DNA of 64,000 nucleotides from Macrotis lagotis (Eukaryota > Chordata > Mammalia > Peramelemorphia > Peramelidae), in NCBI RefSeq assembly GCF_037893015.1, contig NC_133660.1, positions 279,393,567 to 279,457,566 on the forward strand. Reading direction: 5' to 3'. The notes under the pieces were generated by a model. The model saw only the letters and a program-made list of their open reading frames with translations. It ran no database searches and was not told the DNA's origin. The number at the start of each line of letters is the position of its first letter. Position 1 is the first letter of the stretch. The translations under genes were made by a program, and so were the position numbers. This document shows positions 35,861 to 47,394 of this stretch, in pieces.

Positions 35861-37149
35861 TATGGTTATTTTGATCTCTATCTCAGGTTTCTTGAGAACC
35901 TCCAAGTGGAAAGGCACTTTATAGACCCTGCCTTAGCCAGCATCCCAAATGTCTGGATAGACTTCTAGAAATTCATGGAAGACATGCTCATGTTATTTCA
36001 AGGATCTATGATTTCATTGTTGTGGATTTTCCTTGAGTTAATGGGGGCCTGAGCTAAGGTGCTAGCTATGTGAGTGGGGAAGGATCACATTCAAGACATG
36101 TTGCATAGGAAAAAATGGTAACATTTGGCAATATATTGGGTGGGGGAGAGGAAGAAATAGAGAATAATGACACAGTTATGGGACTGGAAAGCTTGATGGA
36201 TGGTGGTGTCTTTGACAAGGATAAAACAATTGGAGAGAGAAGAGGGCTTGGGGAAAGAGAATGGCTTCTGTTTTGGATATGTTGGGTTTCACCATCTCAC
36301 ACATGCAGCAGCATTTACAAGAAGCTTACAAAATCAAGGGTGATTCTTGAATATCATGACGGGGATGGGATCTGATTTCCAGTTTATTAATAAGGAAACT
36401 AAAGCCAGGAGAAATTCTCAGTCACCTAGGTGGTGCCAAAGGTCACCCAATCCATTAGGAGCAGAGCCAAGACAATTTAATCAATCAGCTGAACAAAATA
36501 TCTGTTCCAGTTGCTTGTACACAGTTTTCCTGACTCCTCATAAAGAATTCTGCCTTCTGTACTATGTTGACTACATGGGAATTAAAAACGGCCTTCGAAA
36601 TTTATCTTTTTTTTAAATTAAGGAGTAAGGGAGCATATATTTAAATGTGACTGATCTGCAAAGGTTTCTAGTATCTGAGAATAGAAGTTCTCTTCCTTCT
36701 CTTTCCCTTCCTCTTGGCTGGGTGCCACATGGTGTGGGGGCAGGGAGGGACATTTTCCCCTGCACCTGGTTTTGAACAGACGACAAGTAGCAGTTGGTGG
36801 CAGTTTCTCGCTGTGGCTACCAGGGATTGGAACTTCCCAAGATGCTTTGAGAACAACGAAAGAAATGGAAGGGTCCAGGTGTCCACAGGTGATATAGTGT
36901 GGTTCCCAAGGTCAGCAGGATGATGTGCTCCCTACCATTCTGAGTGTGAGATTCTCAGACTGTCCAGGTCTCCGACTACCCAGTGATCTGGACTTCTCGC
37001 TCCTTATGGTCAATGAATAACTTTTCCCAGAACACATCCATGAAGGGTGTCTGTTCAGATGAGGACACTGAGACTCGCAGAGATTAAATGGACTTAGAGA
37101 GGATATAAGACCTGTTCTTACGTTGAACAGCTGCCATGGGGAAGAGGAA

Positions 37150-37420
37150 CTGGACTATCTCTGTTTGGCTTGAACAACTAGAAGCAATAAGAGAATGGAC
37201 ATTGCCAAGAGGTAGATAAGATGGGGGCTCTTATTCAGGATGAACAGTGAGAGCTCTCCCACAGTCAAAGGAGAATGAATGAGCCGCCAAGGGAAGCAAA
37301 GGTTCCCTTCCTGATGGTTTTCAAGCCAGGCCTGGATGACTATTTGTTTGATATGATATAGCAGACTCTTGTTCAGAAGTGGGTCGAACTGGTCCCACGC
37401 ATAGTGAGGAGAATGCCCAG
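37150..37420 (+). mobile_element. L3/CR1-type LINE 3' fragment
   Basis: GGTTTTCAAGCCAGGCCTGGATGAC then AGACTCTTGTTCAGAAGTGG and TCGAACTGGTCCCA follow the pattern of mammalian L3/CR1 3' ends. A related piece is near 40860-41000. Confidence 0.5.
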
Positions 37421-37759
37421 GGCAAAGGAATGGTTGGACAGGGTGGATGAGCTCTCCAGAGCAGAGCAGAGCAATTGAGCTGGTACATGCCAAAGTAAAG
37501 GCATTGAGGTTGGTCTCCAAGAAAGATGAGTGTCTCTACCATGGAGCCTTCTCTATACCAGCCAGAGAGGACTGGGATGGATAGCTCCATGTAAGATCAG
37601 ATTCTGTTTCATACATAAAGACAAACGTGGCTGTTTCTGATGATTTTCTAGTCCTTTGCAGGAAGGGATCCCCCAAATGAGGACAGGAATGAGACAAAGA
37701 GATATCTGAGATTCCCCAAGTCAAACTTCTCATTGACAGACTCAATGTCTACCTATCAT

Positions 37760-37945
37760 TTTAAGATCTTTAATGAGTTTTATCCTCACAACAAACTTGG
37801 GAGGTGGGTACCTTTATTAATTCCCTTTCTACAGAGGAGGAAGCTGAGGTACAGTAAAGCAAAGTGGCCACACAGATGAGCAAATAGCAGAGTTGGGATT
37901 CAAAACCATGTCTCTCCAGGCACTGTTTTCTACTATACCACGGCA
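37760..37945 (-). mobile_element. MIR, antisense
   Basis: TATCCTCACAACAAACTTGG, GAGGAGGAAGCTGAGGTACA, GCAGAGTTGGGATTCAAAAC in MIR antisense order. Confidence 0.75.
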
Positions 37946-38524
37946 ACTGGAAAACAGCCTTGTGGGAAGGCTGATCTTGCTTGTTTCCCCACTTGCTGCT
38001 TCCTTGGCTGTGGGCATTTGTGGAGCCCCTTCTCTGCCACTCAGAATTTCCAAACCCATTTAAAAGGTACTCAGGCAAGTTTTGGCCCTCTGGCTTTGCA
38101 GGGGTGGAGTGGAGGAGGTGGGGGAAGAGGATGATTGGGTGGCATTGATCTGGTTTCCCTGAATTTTTTGTTCAGCCAAAGAAGGAAAGTTGGAGAGGTC
38201 ATAATGCTCTATCCTGTATTATATTCCTTTGTCGGCAGGAGGGTCTGGGTTATTAAAAGTCTTCAGGTCTTGGAGGGCATCTTTCTAGCTACGTTGCTAA
38301 CACAACGACATATTTTGCAACTGAATATAGCACGTGGCAAATAGCAGAGCAGTGACGGCACAGTTCTGTCTGGATTCCCTGAGCAGGGACATTTTTTCTC
38401 AGCTGTGACCCCATCCCTAATCTGCCCTAATTCATTTGGGCCTAGGCAAAGTGCTGGGCTTGCCTTGGAGTCCTAATGGAAATTAGCCTCTCTTCATCTG
38501 ACACTGACCCTGAGAAGGATCCCT

Positions 38525-38785
38525 CTCCATTAATGGCTCACATTTTCATTGATAAGGTAGATCTCTCAAGAACACCCCCCCCCACTAATGGCTCCCCTGT
38601 TCTCTGATAAGGAAGATCCCCCAATGAAGGACCCCCTCCCCATTAATGGCTCCCCTGCTCCCTGATAAGGGAGATTCCCAAATGGAGGGTCCCCTCTTCT
38701 CTAAGGATTCCTCTGCTCCCTGATAAGGGAGACTCCCCCAACAGAGGAACCCCTCCCAACTATAGGCTCCCCTAGGTCCCTCTCA
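38525..38785. repeat. Minisatellite, ~55-58-bp unit, each with a TGATAAG motif
   Basis: About 4.5 imperfect tandem units of the form (C)n-CATTAATGGCTCCCCTGCTC-CCTGATAAGGGAGA-TTCCC. TGATAAG stands at 38550-38556, 38605-38611, 38663-38669 and 38721-38727 (spacing 55, 58, 58). The final partial unit keeps GGCTCCCCT but not the GATA motif. Confidence 0.88.
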
Positions 38786-39121
38786 GTAAAATGCCCCACA
38801 CCTCTGGTCCATCACATCCCTTTACAATATCAAGGGTCTCTCAGATAAGCAGTTTTTTCCTGCTAGCCCAGACACTTCAAGGGTGTATTTGAATGTTGCT
38901 TCATGAGCTCTTCATTAGTCGCTTTTTTGAACCCATGTATGTTCAAGAGAGTACATCAGAATGCACTAGGGATGATATGAATAACAGGCCCCTGCCTCTA
39001 ACACTATAATAAGAATCCCAGACCTCACAGGTGATCAATCAGAAACTTTATCCTATCCATTAGGTACATTCTAGAAATGACTAAGGAGCTGTGAGTCAGT
39101 ACCCTTAAGAAGTGAGAATCC

Positions 39122-39260
39122 AGGGCTTACTAGATGGCATTACAGTGGATAGAGCACCAGCTCTGGAGTCAGGCAGACTGAACTCAAATCTGGCCTCAGA
39201 CACTTAATAGCTGTGTGATCCTGGGCAAGTCACTTAACCCTGACTGCCTCAAAAAAAATG
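39122..39260 (+). mobile_element. Diverged SINE, + strand
   Basis: GGGCTTACTAGATGGCATTA, GGATAGAGCACCAGCTCTGG, CACTTAATAGCTGTGTGATC, A-rich end. A shorter variant lacking the ATTACCTAG segment. Confidence 0.75.
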
Positions 39261-39264
39261 AGGA

Positions 39265-39920
39265 GCCAGACTGGAGAGGAATAGACCAGTTTCCTTTCCT
39301 GAACAGAAAGTCTCTGAACCAATTTGGAACTTAAAAGAACTCATCAGTGAATAGAACCAAGAGAACATTGTCCACATTAACTGCAACATTGTGAGATGAC
39401 CAACTATGAAGGCCGTAGCTCCTCTTGGTAGTTCAGTGATCAAGGACAATCTTGAGAGATCTGCTAAGGAAATGCCATCTACATCCAGGGAAAAAACTAT
39501 GGAGTCTGAATGCTAGGTTCACTTTTTAAAAACTTCTATTAGAGTTTTCCTTTTTCTCATGGTTTTTTACCCCATAATTCTAATTCCTCTTTCACAATAT
39601 GATTGATATAGAATTATTTAAACATGATTAAATCATCCATATATGAGGCAGCTAGTGGATAGAGACTTGGAATCAAGGGGACATTAGTTCAAATCCAGCC
39701 TCAGACACTTAATTGCCTGGCTTGTGATCTTGGGCAAGTCACTTAACCCTATTGCCTTAAATAAGTAATAAAATAATCATTGATATACAACTTTTATCAG
39801 ACTATTCACTACCATGGGGAGGGGAAAAATGAAAAATGTGAAGCTCAAACTTGCCAGGGGATGAATGTTGAAAAAATTCCTTCACATGTAAATGGGAAAA
39901 TTTTTAATAAAGGCAAAAAA
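39265..39920 (+). mobile_element. LINE 3'-end fragment (L1/RTE type), split by SINE
   Basis: AACCAAGAGAACATTGTCCA, CATCTACATCCAGGGAAAAA, then after the SINE (39646-39775) CAACTTTTATCAGACTATTC and CCTTCACATGTAAATGGGAA with AATAAA. Same layout as 43118-43557 and 62830-63325. Family assignment between L1 and RTE is uncertain. Confidence 0.65.
39646..39775 (+). mobile_element. Diverged SINE inserted in LINE 3' end
   Basis: GGCAGCTAGTGGATAGAGAC to GGGCAAGTCACTTAACCCTA; lacks part of the 5' box. Confidence 0.75.
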
Positions 39921-39974
39921 AATAAAGAATTCATTCATGAAGCTTAAAATCAGAAGAGTGGGTAGAAGGGGATC

Positions 39975-40215
39975 ACCTGTTCTTAGTAGACAGGCTGGTA
40001 AAGAAGCCTGGACTCAGAAAGACCTGAGTTCAAACCCAGTTTCAGACACTTACCAGCTAGGTGAGCTTGGACAAATCACTGAACTTCAGTTCGCTCCTGT
40101 TCCTTCATGTGTAAGGTGGGGATAATTCTAGCACTGTTCTCAGGATGACTGTGGGAATAAAATGAGAGATATGAATTGCAAAACCCTTTTTAAGTCTTAA
40201 AATGTGATATGGAAA
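39975..40215 (+). mobile_element. MIR/CORE-SINE, + strand
   Basis: GAGTTCAAACCCAGTTTCAG, CACTTACCAGCTAGGTGAGC, TGTAAGGTGGGGATAATTCT in MIR order, ending with AATAAAATGAGAGATATGAA. Confidence 0.75.
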
Positions 40216-41984
40216 TGTTAGATAATATCATTAGTAATACCTGAGAAACTTTAGGCATAAAATTCATACTACTACCTGCCTTATATAACACTTTGTTGGA
40301 GGTTTGCAAAGCCTTTTTAGGCCAAGGAAAACAAGAGTCCTTCTCCCCTCTACCTTGGTCAGACAACCCCTAGAGGACTGTGTTGGGTTTGGGGGTATTT
40401 GTGAAGAGGCAAACCAGGAAGCTGTAGGATTGTGGGGTCTCAGAATTCCAATCTATGATTGGGAATGGGTCTTAGAGTTCAGCTTGTACAACCTCCTCAT
40501 CCTACAGAAAAAGAAACTGAGGTTCAGGAGGTCTAAATTTCTTGTCCAAAGTCACATAGCAGTGTAGGGGGTAAAGGCAGAATATGGACCCAGAATCTTC
40601 CCATTGTACTGTTCTGTCTCTCTCAGGAACTTCAAGATCATATATAAGATATGTTTAGGCTGGGGAAGAAAAGGCATGAGAGATGGGGTGGGGGTAGGAG
40701 ATGTGAGAGCTATTTTCTGGCATTTGGAGGCCCATCGGGTTGAGGAGTAATGTATCCTTATCAGATGCTTTTCTTGGCTCTAGTGGACAGACTCAAAAGC
40801 AAAAATGATAGAGAATGAAATGGAGGAATTGTTTTGGGGACGACTCTCATGCTATGAGAACTCTCCAACAGTGGAATGGACCACCATGGGAGGTCGTGGA
40901 TTCCACTCCCCTGGAAGTTGTCGAGAGTCTCCTTAGTCTCCTCGGGATTGGCTGACTGAGGAACTTCACAAATCTGATGTTGGGTGATAAATAACCAAAG
41001 TGGCCACCACACCCCTGCTACACTTGGGCAGCTGGACAAGGCTGATCAAGGAACTCCCTACTGGAAGAGGGAATCTAACATGATGGAGGGACATTTCAGG
41101 GTGGGGAGGCTCCAGGCTCCAAGGAGGAGGAGGCATGGTAGCCATGTCCATAAAGTAGGGAGCAAAGCAAGGAGGAGAATCATTATTTCCATAAAATCAT
41201 TGGTCAATCCCAGATCAGCCAAGTGTTAGTCTCTCTTGAGATGGCCAGGGTTCAGGTTTAGAGCTGAAAAGGGACCACCTATAAGGCATTTCTTGTTCAG
41301 TCTTCTCATTTTGCAAGAGAAGAAACTAAAGTCCAGAGATGGAATGAAGTTAACTAAGGTTGTGCAGATAGCAAGGGACCATTCCACTGAGGAATGTCAG
41401 AACAGAATTGGGTCTCAAATGACACCTAAATTGTTCTAGGTTTTTTCCCCCTTGCTGGTAATCTAGAATGTTAGTCTTTTCCCCAAGGACATTCCTTAGG
41501 AATGCACTCATCTGTGAAAAAGGGGTAGGTGGATAATAATAGCCCTGCAACCTCCATGAGGTTGCTCTAAGTATTTGAAATGCTTTACAAAGCTGAACAC
41601 TCCATAGAAATGGTAGATATTATTACAACAATGTTAAAATGGAAACTTAAGCCCCAGGTCTATGATTGTCTCCATTTCTGATGGAAGTGGGTAATTTGGC
41701 TACGTCAAAGGTGAAGAGGCAATCAGAGTTACTCTTCCCCCTCCAAGGCCCACAAGGACTTCAAGTATTTCATATTTCCAATTATTTTTTACTCACCCTT
41801 TGTAGAACCCTCACAGATTCAACGAGTATGAGAGGCCTGTATCGAGCTCTTATGGGAAGAAGCTGGGGCCCCTTGTTTGACCTAGTTTTCAGGGAATGAC
41901 CCCTGGACTTGGGGAATCTATTTTTAAAAATCTACCATATGGCTTCTGCTGAAATAGTTTGAAGAATACCCCAGAATAGCAGGC

Positions 41985-42017
41985 TGGGTTTGCAGTGGTT
42001 TAAAAAACCACAACCCA
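41985..42017. repeat. Imperfect palindrome with RUNX-like arms
   Basis: TGGGTT-TGCA-GTGGTTT-AAA-AAACCAC-AACCCA. The inner arms GTGGTTT/AAACCAC and outer arms TGGGTT/AACCCA are complementary. The right arm contains AACCACA, the consensus for RUNX factors. Confidence 0.7.
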
Positions 42018-42277
42018 GGGTGAAGGACAGGCACACACCAGCCTCCCGGCTTCAGAAAGTGCTGTGTATCTACCATGATAGCTGGCGAGGCAAACGCTGG
42101 TGACTGTACACTGGAATTCGCAGAAACTGTGATAAAATCCCACAAACTACTGACCTTGCTAAATCACAAGTGTGCACAAACGTACAGATGTGGCACCTCA
42201 ATGATTTCAAGATTTGAGATGGAATCAGTGAGGAGAATCTCTCCACAGGTCATCTCACAGCATCCTGTAACCTGGGA

Positions 42278-42410
42278 AGTTTAATCCAACAAGCATTTAT
42301 TATATATTATGGTCTGTACAGAGTGCTGTGAATAAGAAAACAAAAATGAAACTGTCCTTGTCCTCAAGGAACTTACACTCTACTAGAAGGAAGCAAAACA
42401 GACATGACAT
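42278..42410 (+). mobile_element. L2 LINE 3' fragment
   Basis: AAGCATTTATTATATATTAT, GTACAGAGTGCTGTGAATAA, CCTCAAGGAACTTACACTCT. Confidence 0.7.
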
Positions 42411-42810
42411 GAATCCACAAAGTAATTTCGTTTGTTTATTCATTTGTTTGTTGGAGTGAACTCCTTAATGGAGTCTTGATGGGAGCTAGAGGAGAAGGGA
42501 GGGAGAAAATTACTCTTAAGTCTTCATGAGATGCTGCAGCCAAAATTTCACCCTCTTGTGACTACTCTTCCACTGGTTAACTTCCCTGGGTGCAAGCTGT
42601 TCTGAATCTCCAGCCTTAGGATGTCTGCCGGAGCTCCTGGCTGGCTCAGGCTTCAGGAGCCCAGGGGCACCATTGCCAAGTCATCCATGGGACTGGTGAC
42701 TACTTTGAGGTTCTTAACAAAGCAAGGCAAATCAGAGGCAATATGGGGCAGTAGAAAAAAACAACCCATAGAATTCTAAGAGACAGTGAGTTCCCTAAGA
42801 GCAGGAAGTG

Positions 42811-42811
<1 letters not shown>

Positions 42812-42849
<38 letters not shown>
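42812..42849. repeat. (GT)n microsatellite
   Basis: About 19 uninterrupted GT units. Confidence 0.95.
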
Positions 42850-42850
<1 letters not shown>

Positions 42851-43117
42851 CCAAACATCAGATATGTGATGTTCCTCGGTCAGCCCACATGCACATGCAC
42901 CCAGTTCCTTGTAGTGTTTGCAATATAGCATTGTAGTTCATTCAGGAAATGTTTGTTGATTGACTGACTGACTGATTGATTGATTGCCTTGATCCACCCA
43001 ATTGCTAATGTCTGCTCCCCCTATCTTTCATTTTATTGTGCATAGAGGCAAGAGTTTGAATCCTTCCCTAGGCATTTATTGGCTGGTTGTGTGAGTTTGA
43101 GCAAATTGCTTCACCTC

Positions 43118-43557
43118 AGCCTGGAGAGATTTGCACGAACTGATGCTGAGAGAGACGAGCAGAATCAGAAGAACACTGTACACCCTAACAGCAACATGGG
43201 GGCGATGATCAACCTTGATGGACTCGCTTATTCCATCAGGGCAGCCATCAGGGACAATTTGGGGCTGTCTGCAATGGAGAATCCCTTCTGTATCCAGAGA
43301 AAAACTGGGGAGTTTGAACAAAGTCCAAGGACTATTTCCTTTAATTTAGAGAAAAAACCTGCTATCTTATTGCCTCATCTTGCTATCTCTTATGCTTTAT
43401 GTTTCTTCCTTAAGGATGTGATTTCTTTCTCATCACATTCAGTACCATGGGAACAATGTAAAGACTGGCAAATTGCCTTCTGTAGGGGTGAGGGGAGGGA
43501 AGTAAGGTTGGGGGGGGAAATTAAAACTCAAAATAAATAAAATCTTTAAATACAAAA
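43118..43557 (+). mobile_element. LINE 3'-end insertion (L1-type UTR) with 16-nt target duplication
   Basis: CAAATTGCTTCACCTC (43102-43117) and CAAATTGCTTTACCTC (43558-43573) flank it and are the two halves of a MIR split by the insertion. The insert ends AAACTCAAAATAAATAAAAT, the sense version of the fragment at 18461-18659. It is 5'-truncated (about 440 bp). Confidence 0.88.
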
Positions 43558-43726
43558 CAAATTGCTTTACCTCCCTGAGCCTCAGTTTTCTCATCTTTAA
43601 AATGGGAATCCTAACTACATACATATAGTGTCTCCTGCTAGATTTATAGAATATAAGTTGCTTGAGAAAAGGGATTAACTTTCCTTTGTAGTTGTATCCT
43701 TAGCAATGTAATAAATGCTTAATAAA

Positions 43727-43874
43727 TGCCCAACCAGACACAACTTCATAATGTGGACCTGGGTCTTCCTTTCCTTCCTTGGGGGTAGGTTACTTCCATT
43801 CTCTGGAACTCAGTTTGTCCTTTTATAAAAGGAGATGCTTAATTTGACTAGGAAGCTATCGATTTCGTCTAAAA
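43727..43874 (+). repeat. Duplicated ~150-bp segment, copy 1
   Basis: Starts TGCCCAACCAGACACAACTT and ends GATTTCGTCTAAAA; partner at 47232-47394. See the finding. Confidence 0.85.
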
Positions 43875-43964
43875 GGACAATTGAATTTAGAAAAGTTTTA
43901 TTAAATTCAAGTTAACAATAAAAAATAAGAAAAATTGTATATTAGAGTTAGAATGATTGGAACA

Positions 43965-44120
43965 AGGGGTGACTAGGTAGCGCAGTGGATAGAGCAGTGG
44001 CCCTGTAGTCAGGAGTCCCTGAGTTCAAATCCGGCCTCAGACACTTAATAATGACCTAGCTGTGTGGTCTTGGCAAGCCACTTATAATCCCACTGCCTTG
44101 CAAAAACTTAAAAAACAAAA
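43965..44120 (+). mobile_element. Marsupial SINE, + strand, 13-nt target duplication
   Basis: Flanked by AATGATTGGAACA at 43952-43964 and 44121-44133, identical. Confidence 0.95.
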
Positions 44121-44133
44121 AATGATTGGAACA

Positions 44134-46202
44134 GATGTAGCAGACAGAAAATTGAACGTAGCTGAAATCAATTCTCCAAAAAATGGGAGCCAGACAAAAA
44201 ATAATAGCTTTGTCCCCATCTCTGAGAGGAGGCCATAGATTTATCAGTAAAACAATTGGAAGGAAGTCTGGGATCCACATGCCTTTAGCAGTAGTTCTTG
44301 TTGTGGGAGAAGCTAAGGCTTGTAGAGAGCTTGAGCTGAGAAGTTTTGAACAAGAGAAGGACTAAGACCCCAAGACCAGGGCACAACCAGCATGTTTAAA
44401 GAGAGGAAGAGTTTGAAAATATGGGTCTAAGCTTCCATACCAACCAACTGGGTGACCAAGCCCGTTGGTGGCCACTGTACTTCCATCCTGTGGGACAGAG
44501 AGACCTAATTTCAAAAAAGAAGTTGAGAAAGGGCAGAATAAAATCTCTGAAGAAAAGGTTGGGCTAGACTATGGATATCTGAGACCCTCAGTGGTCACTC
44601 CTTTAAGCCCACTGATGACAGTCTCTGGGGTCTGCCTTTGATCTCTGTGTGCTCAGTCAAAGCCCATTTTCCCAGATAAGGGATGGAGGCTGACCCTTAG
44701 GTAACAAAGTCAAAGACTCAAAAGTTAATACAAAAGACAGCAATAAGACCCCACAAACTGCCTTTCAGCCCCCCCCCCCAAATCAGTTATTTTGATGTCA
44801 ACTCTTTTAATGAAAAACTTTATTCCACAGCTAGTCTTTCTCAAGCCAGAGTTTTGTTAACACTGCTGTAGAAGAGATCTGGGCATCGCAGACCTTGATC
44901 AAAGTCAAACTTATGTATCAAGTCACCTTAGAGACCATTTAACTTATTCATCCAGATAAGAACCGTATAGTCCAGAAAACCAAGTGACTAATCTGAGGTT
45001 ACAGGGGTAATAAATAATAAATCTGAGATTTAAAGTCAGATTCTCTGACTCTTTTCCCAAGTCAAAGGAAAAACAATAAAATGATTTCAATAAGATGGGT
45101 TTTTTTAAATTCATTTCTTAGGGTCCTTGAATGTGATATATGCTATCACAGTAAGGGTCCGACCAGTCCTCAATACCCTCTTATTTGATCTCTGATAGAT
45201 AAGCAGTGTAATGAAGAGAGAAATTCATTTAGAGCCAGAAAATTTGTGTCTCAAAGATTGGTACCACTCCCTGGGAGCTGGGTAGCCATGGGAAAATAAA
45301 GTTATCTTTTCTAAGTTCAGCGCCCTCATCCAAAGTATGGAATTAATAATACTTTGAATTTCCCACTCCTTAGGTATAAAAGAAACAAAAAAGTATTGCT
45401 TATTGAGCCACCAGGTGGCACTAAGACCCACTAGCTGGATGAAGATCTGGGTTGGTCTGTGTTCACCCTGGAAGTCTGCACATTCACCTTGGGTTGGAAG
45501 CCCTGGGGTGGGGGAAATTCTCCCTGATTTCCAGAGACTCAATGACTATTTATCCCTCAACTCATTTCTTTCTTTAGGAAAGTGCCAGTTCATTGTGGAG
45601 ATTTGTATGGATCTGCAGGTATATCTAATTTGAACTTAGCTCTGAGCCCCCACTCACTAGTGTTTCCTTTCAGGAACATACTTCATTGATTTGTATGCAT
45701 CACAATGTCATTGAACTAGATGATACTATAAGAGGGATCCTATAGATATATATATACTTTACAGGTTGCCTAGTATAGCCCCCTCATTTTACAGATTAGG
45801 AAACTAAAGCCTGGGAGGATTATATGAATTTCCCAAGGTCACACAGGTGGTTAACATCAAAGACAGGATAGAAACCAGGCCCTCTACTCCAGCACCAATG
45901 CTCTTCCCCTGTACCATGTTGATTTCTATTTATTTTATTTCAGTGACCACTATTCATATGATCTTAGCATAATGGAAGAAGCTCTCCACCAAGAGTGATG
46001 TGTAGGTTTGAATACTGTCTTCAGTATTTCCTGTTAGCATAGAATCAATAAACAGGCGAATAATATGAAACTAGCACAAAATGACTCCCTCTTCAATAAA
46101 GCATATCATGAGCTCTATGATGACATTGAATACAGTGATGTAAATCACAACCCAATTGTCTCTAGTCCTTTCATAACCCCTCCTTGGGGAGGGGGGTATA
46201 CC
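44134..46202. other. Intergenic, no gene seen
   Basis: Unique-looking AT-rich sequence with one MIR-like piece at about 45745-45920 (TTTTACAGATTAGGAAACTA; CCCAAGGTCACACAGGTGGT). No coding similarity. Confidence 0.6.
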
Positions 46203-46680
46203 CTATCTTCTTCTTCTCCTCCTTCTCCTTCTTCTTCTTCTTCTTCTTCTTCTTCTTCTTCTTCTCCTCCTCCTCCTCCTCCTTCCACCTCTTCTTCTTC
46301 TTCTTCTTCTCCTTCTTTTCCTTCTTCTTCTCCTCCTTCCTCCTCCTCTTCCTCCTCTTCTTCTTCTCCTTCTTCCTCCTTCTTCTTCTTCTCTTCTCCT
46401 TCTTCTTCTTCTTCTTCTCCTCCTTCCTCCTCCTCTTCCACCTCCTCTTCTTCTTCTCCTTCCACCTCCTCTTCTTCTTCTCCTCCTCCTCCTTCTTCTC
46501 CTTCTTCTTCTCCTCCTCCTCCTCCTTCTTCTTCTCCTTCTTCTTCTTCTTCTTCTTCTTCTCCTCCTCTTCTTTTTTCTTCTTCTCCTCCTCTTCTTTT
46601 TCTTCTTCTCCTTCTTCTCCTTACTCCTCCTCTTCTTCTTCTCCTTCTTCTTTTTCTCCCTCCTCCTCCTCCTCTGTATT
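46203..46680. repeat. Polypyrimidine tract of TTC/TCC triplets, ~0.48 kb
   Basis: Almost all C and T for about 478 bases (only isolated A), built of CTT, CTC and CCT triplets with higher-order repeats such as TTCCACCTCC. Long open frames on both strands (poly-Ser/Phe/Pro and poly-Glu/Arg) are only the repeat. Mirror symmetry makes triplex (H-DNA) formation possible. Confidence 0.95.
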
Positions 46681-47231
46681 TTCATTCTGCTTCTTCCTCT
46701 TCCTTCTTTCTTTCCTCCCCACCCTTCTTCTTCACAATATCAATCATTCCATTGGATAGTCAAAAAGGAACACATATCCCTCCTCTCAAGAAGGTTACAT
46801 GTTACTGCAGGAATACAACATGTATACAATGTAATTTCAGGAATGAACACTCACCAACAAGTGGAGGAAGGGAGATCAGAGAAAGTTCCATAAAGGAAAT
46901 GGCTTTAGAGCTGAGCCTTGAAAGATGACAAGAATTATAAAATGTGGAAGGGAGCAAAGAACACATCCCAGACCTGAGGACTGGTTTGTTTCAAGAGCAG
47001 AGGCAGGAGTTTGCTTTCTGGGTACAGTTAGAGATGTGGAAATCATAAAGGAGAGTACTATCATCCCCTAATTGAGCTTCACATGGACATAACCACTTTA
47101 CCAGGGTCAAATGTCTACATAGAACAACCACACAGAAAGTGAAATAAGGGGTCATTGACCCAGCTATCTCCAAACATCTGGATATTTGCCACCTTCCAGA
47201 CCAATTAATCGATATGCATTGGGGACATCAC

Positions 47232-47394
47232 TGCCCAACCAGACACAACTTCATAGAAAGGCTACCTAACATGGACCTGGGTCTTCCCTTCCCTCCTTGG
47301 GGGCAGGTCACTTCCATTCTCTGGAACTCAGTTTGTTCCTTTATAAAAGGAGATAGTTAATTTGACTAGGAAGCTATAGATTTCCTCTAAAATC
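47232..47394 (+). repeat. Duplicated ~150-bp segment, copy 2
   Basis: About 90% identical by eye to 43727-43874, with 10-12 extra bases after CTTCATA (GAAAGGCTACCTAAC). Confidence 0.85.

Noticed and set aside
38525..38785. CRISPR-like array of repeats with spacers
   Set aside because: Units are imperfect, directly abutting, with no unique spacers, in a vertebrate genome; it is a minisatellite.
46065..46928. Long open frame (287 codons) rich in Ser/Pro, and a 160-codon Arg/Lys frame opposite
   Set aside because: Both lie on the polypyrimidine triplet repeat; a repeat without stops in several frames explains them. No start context, splice sites or homology.
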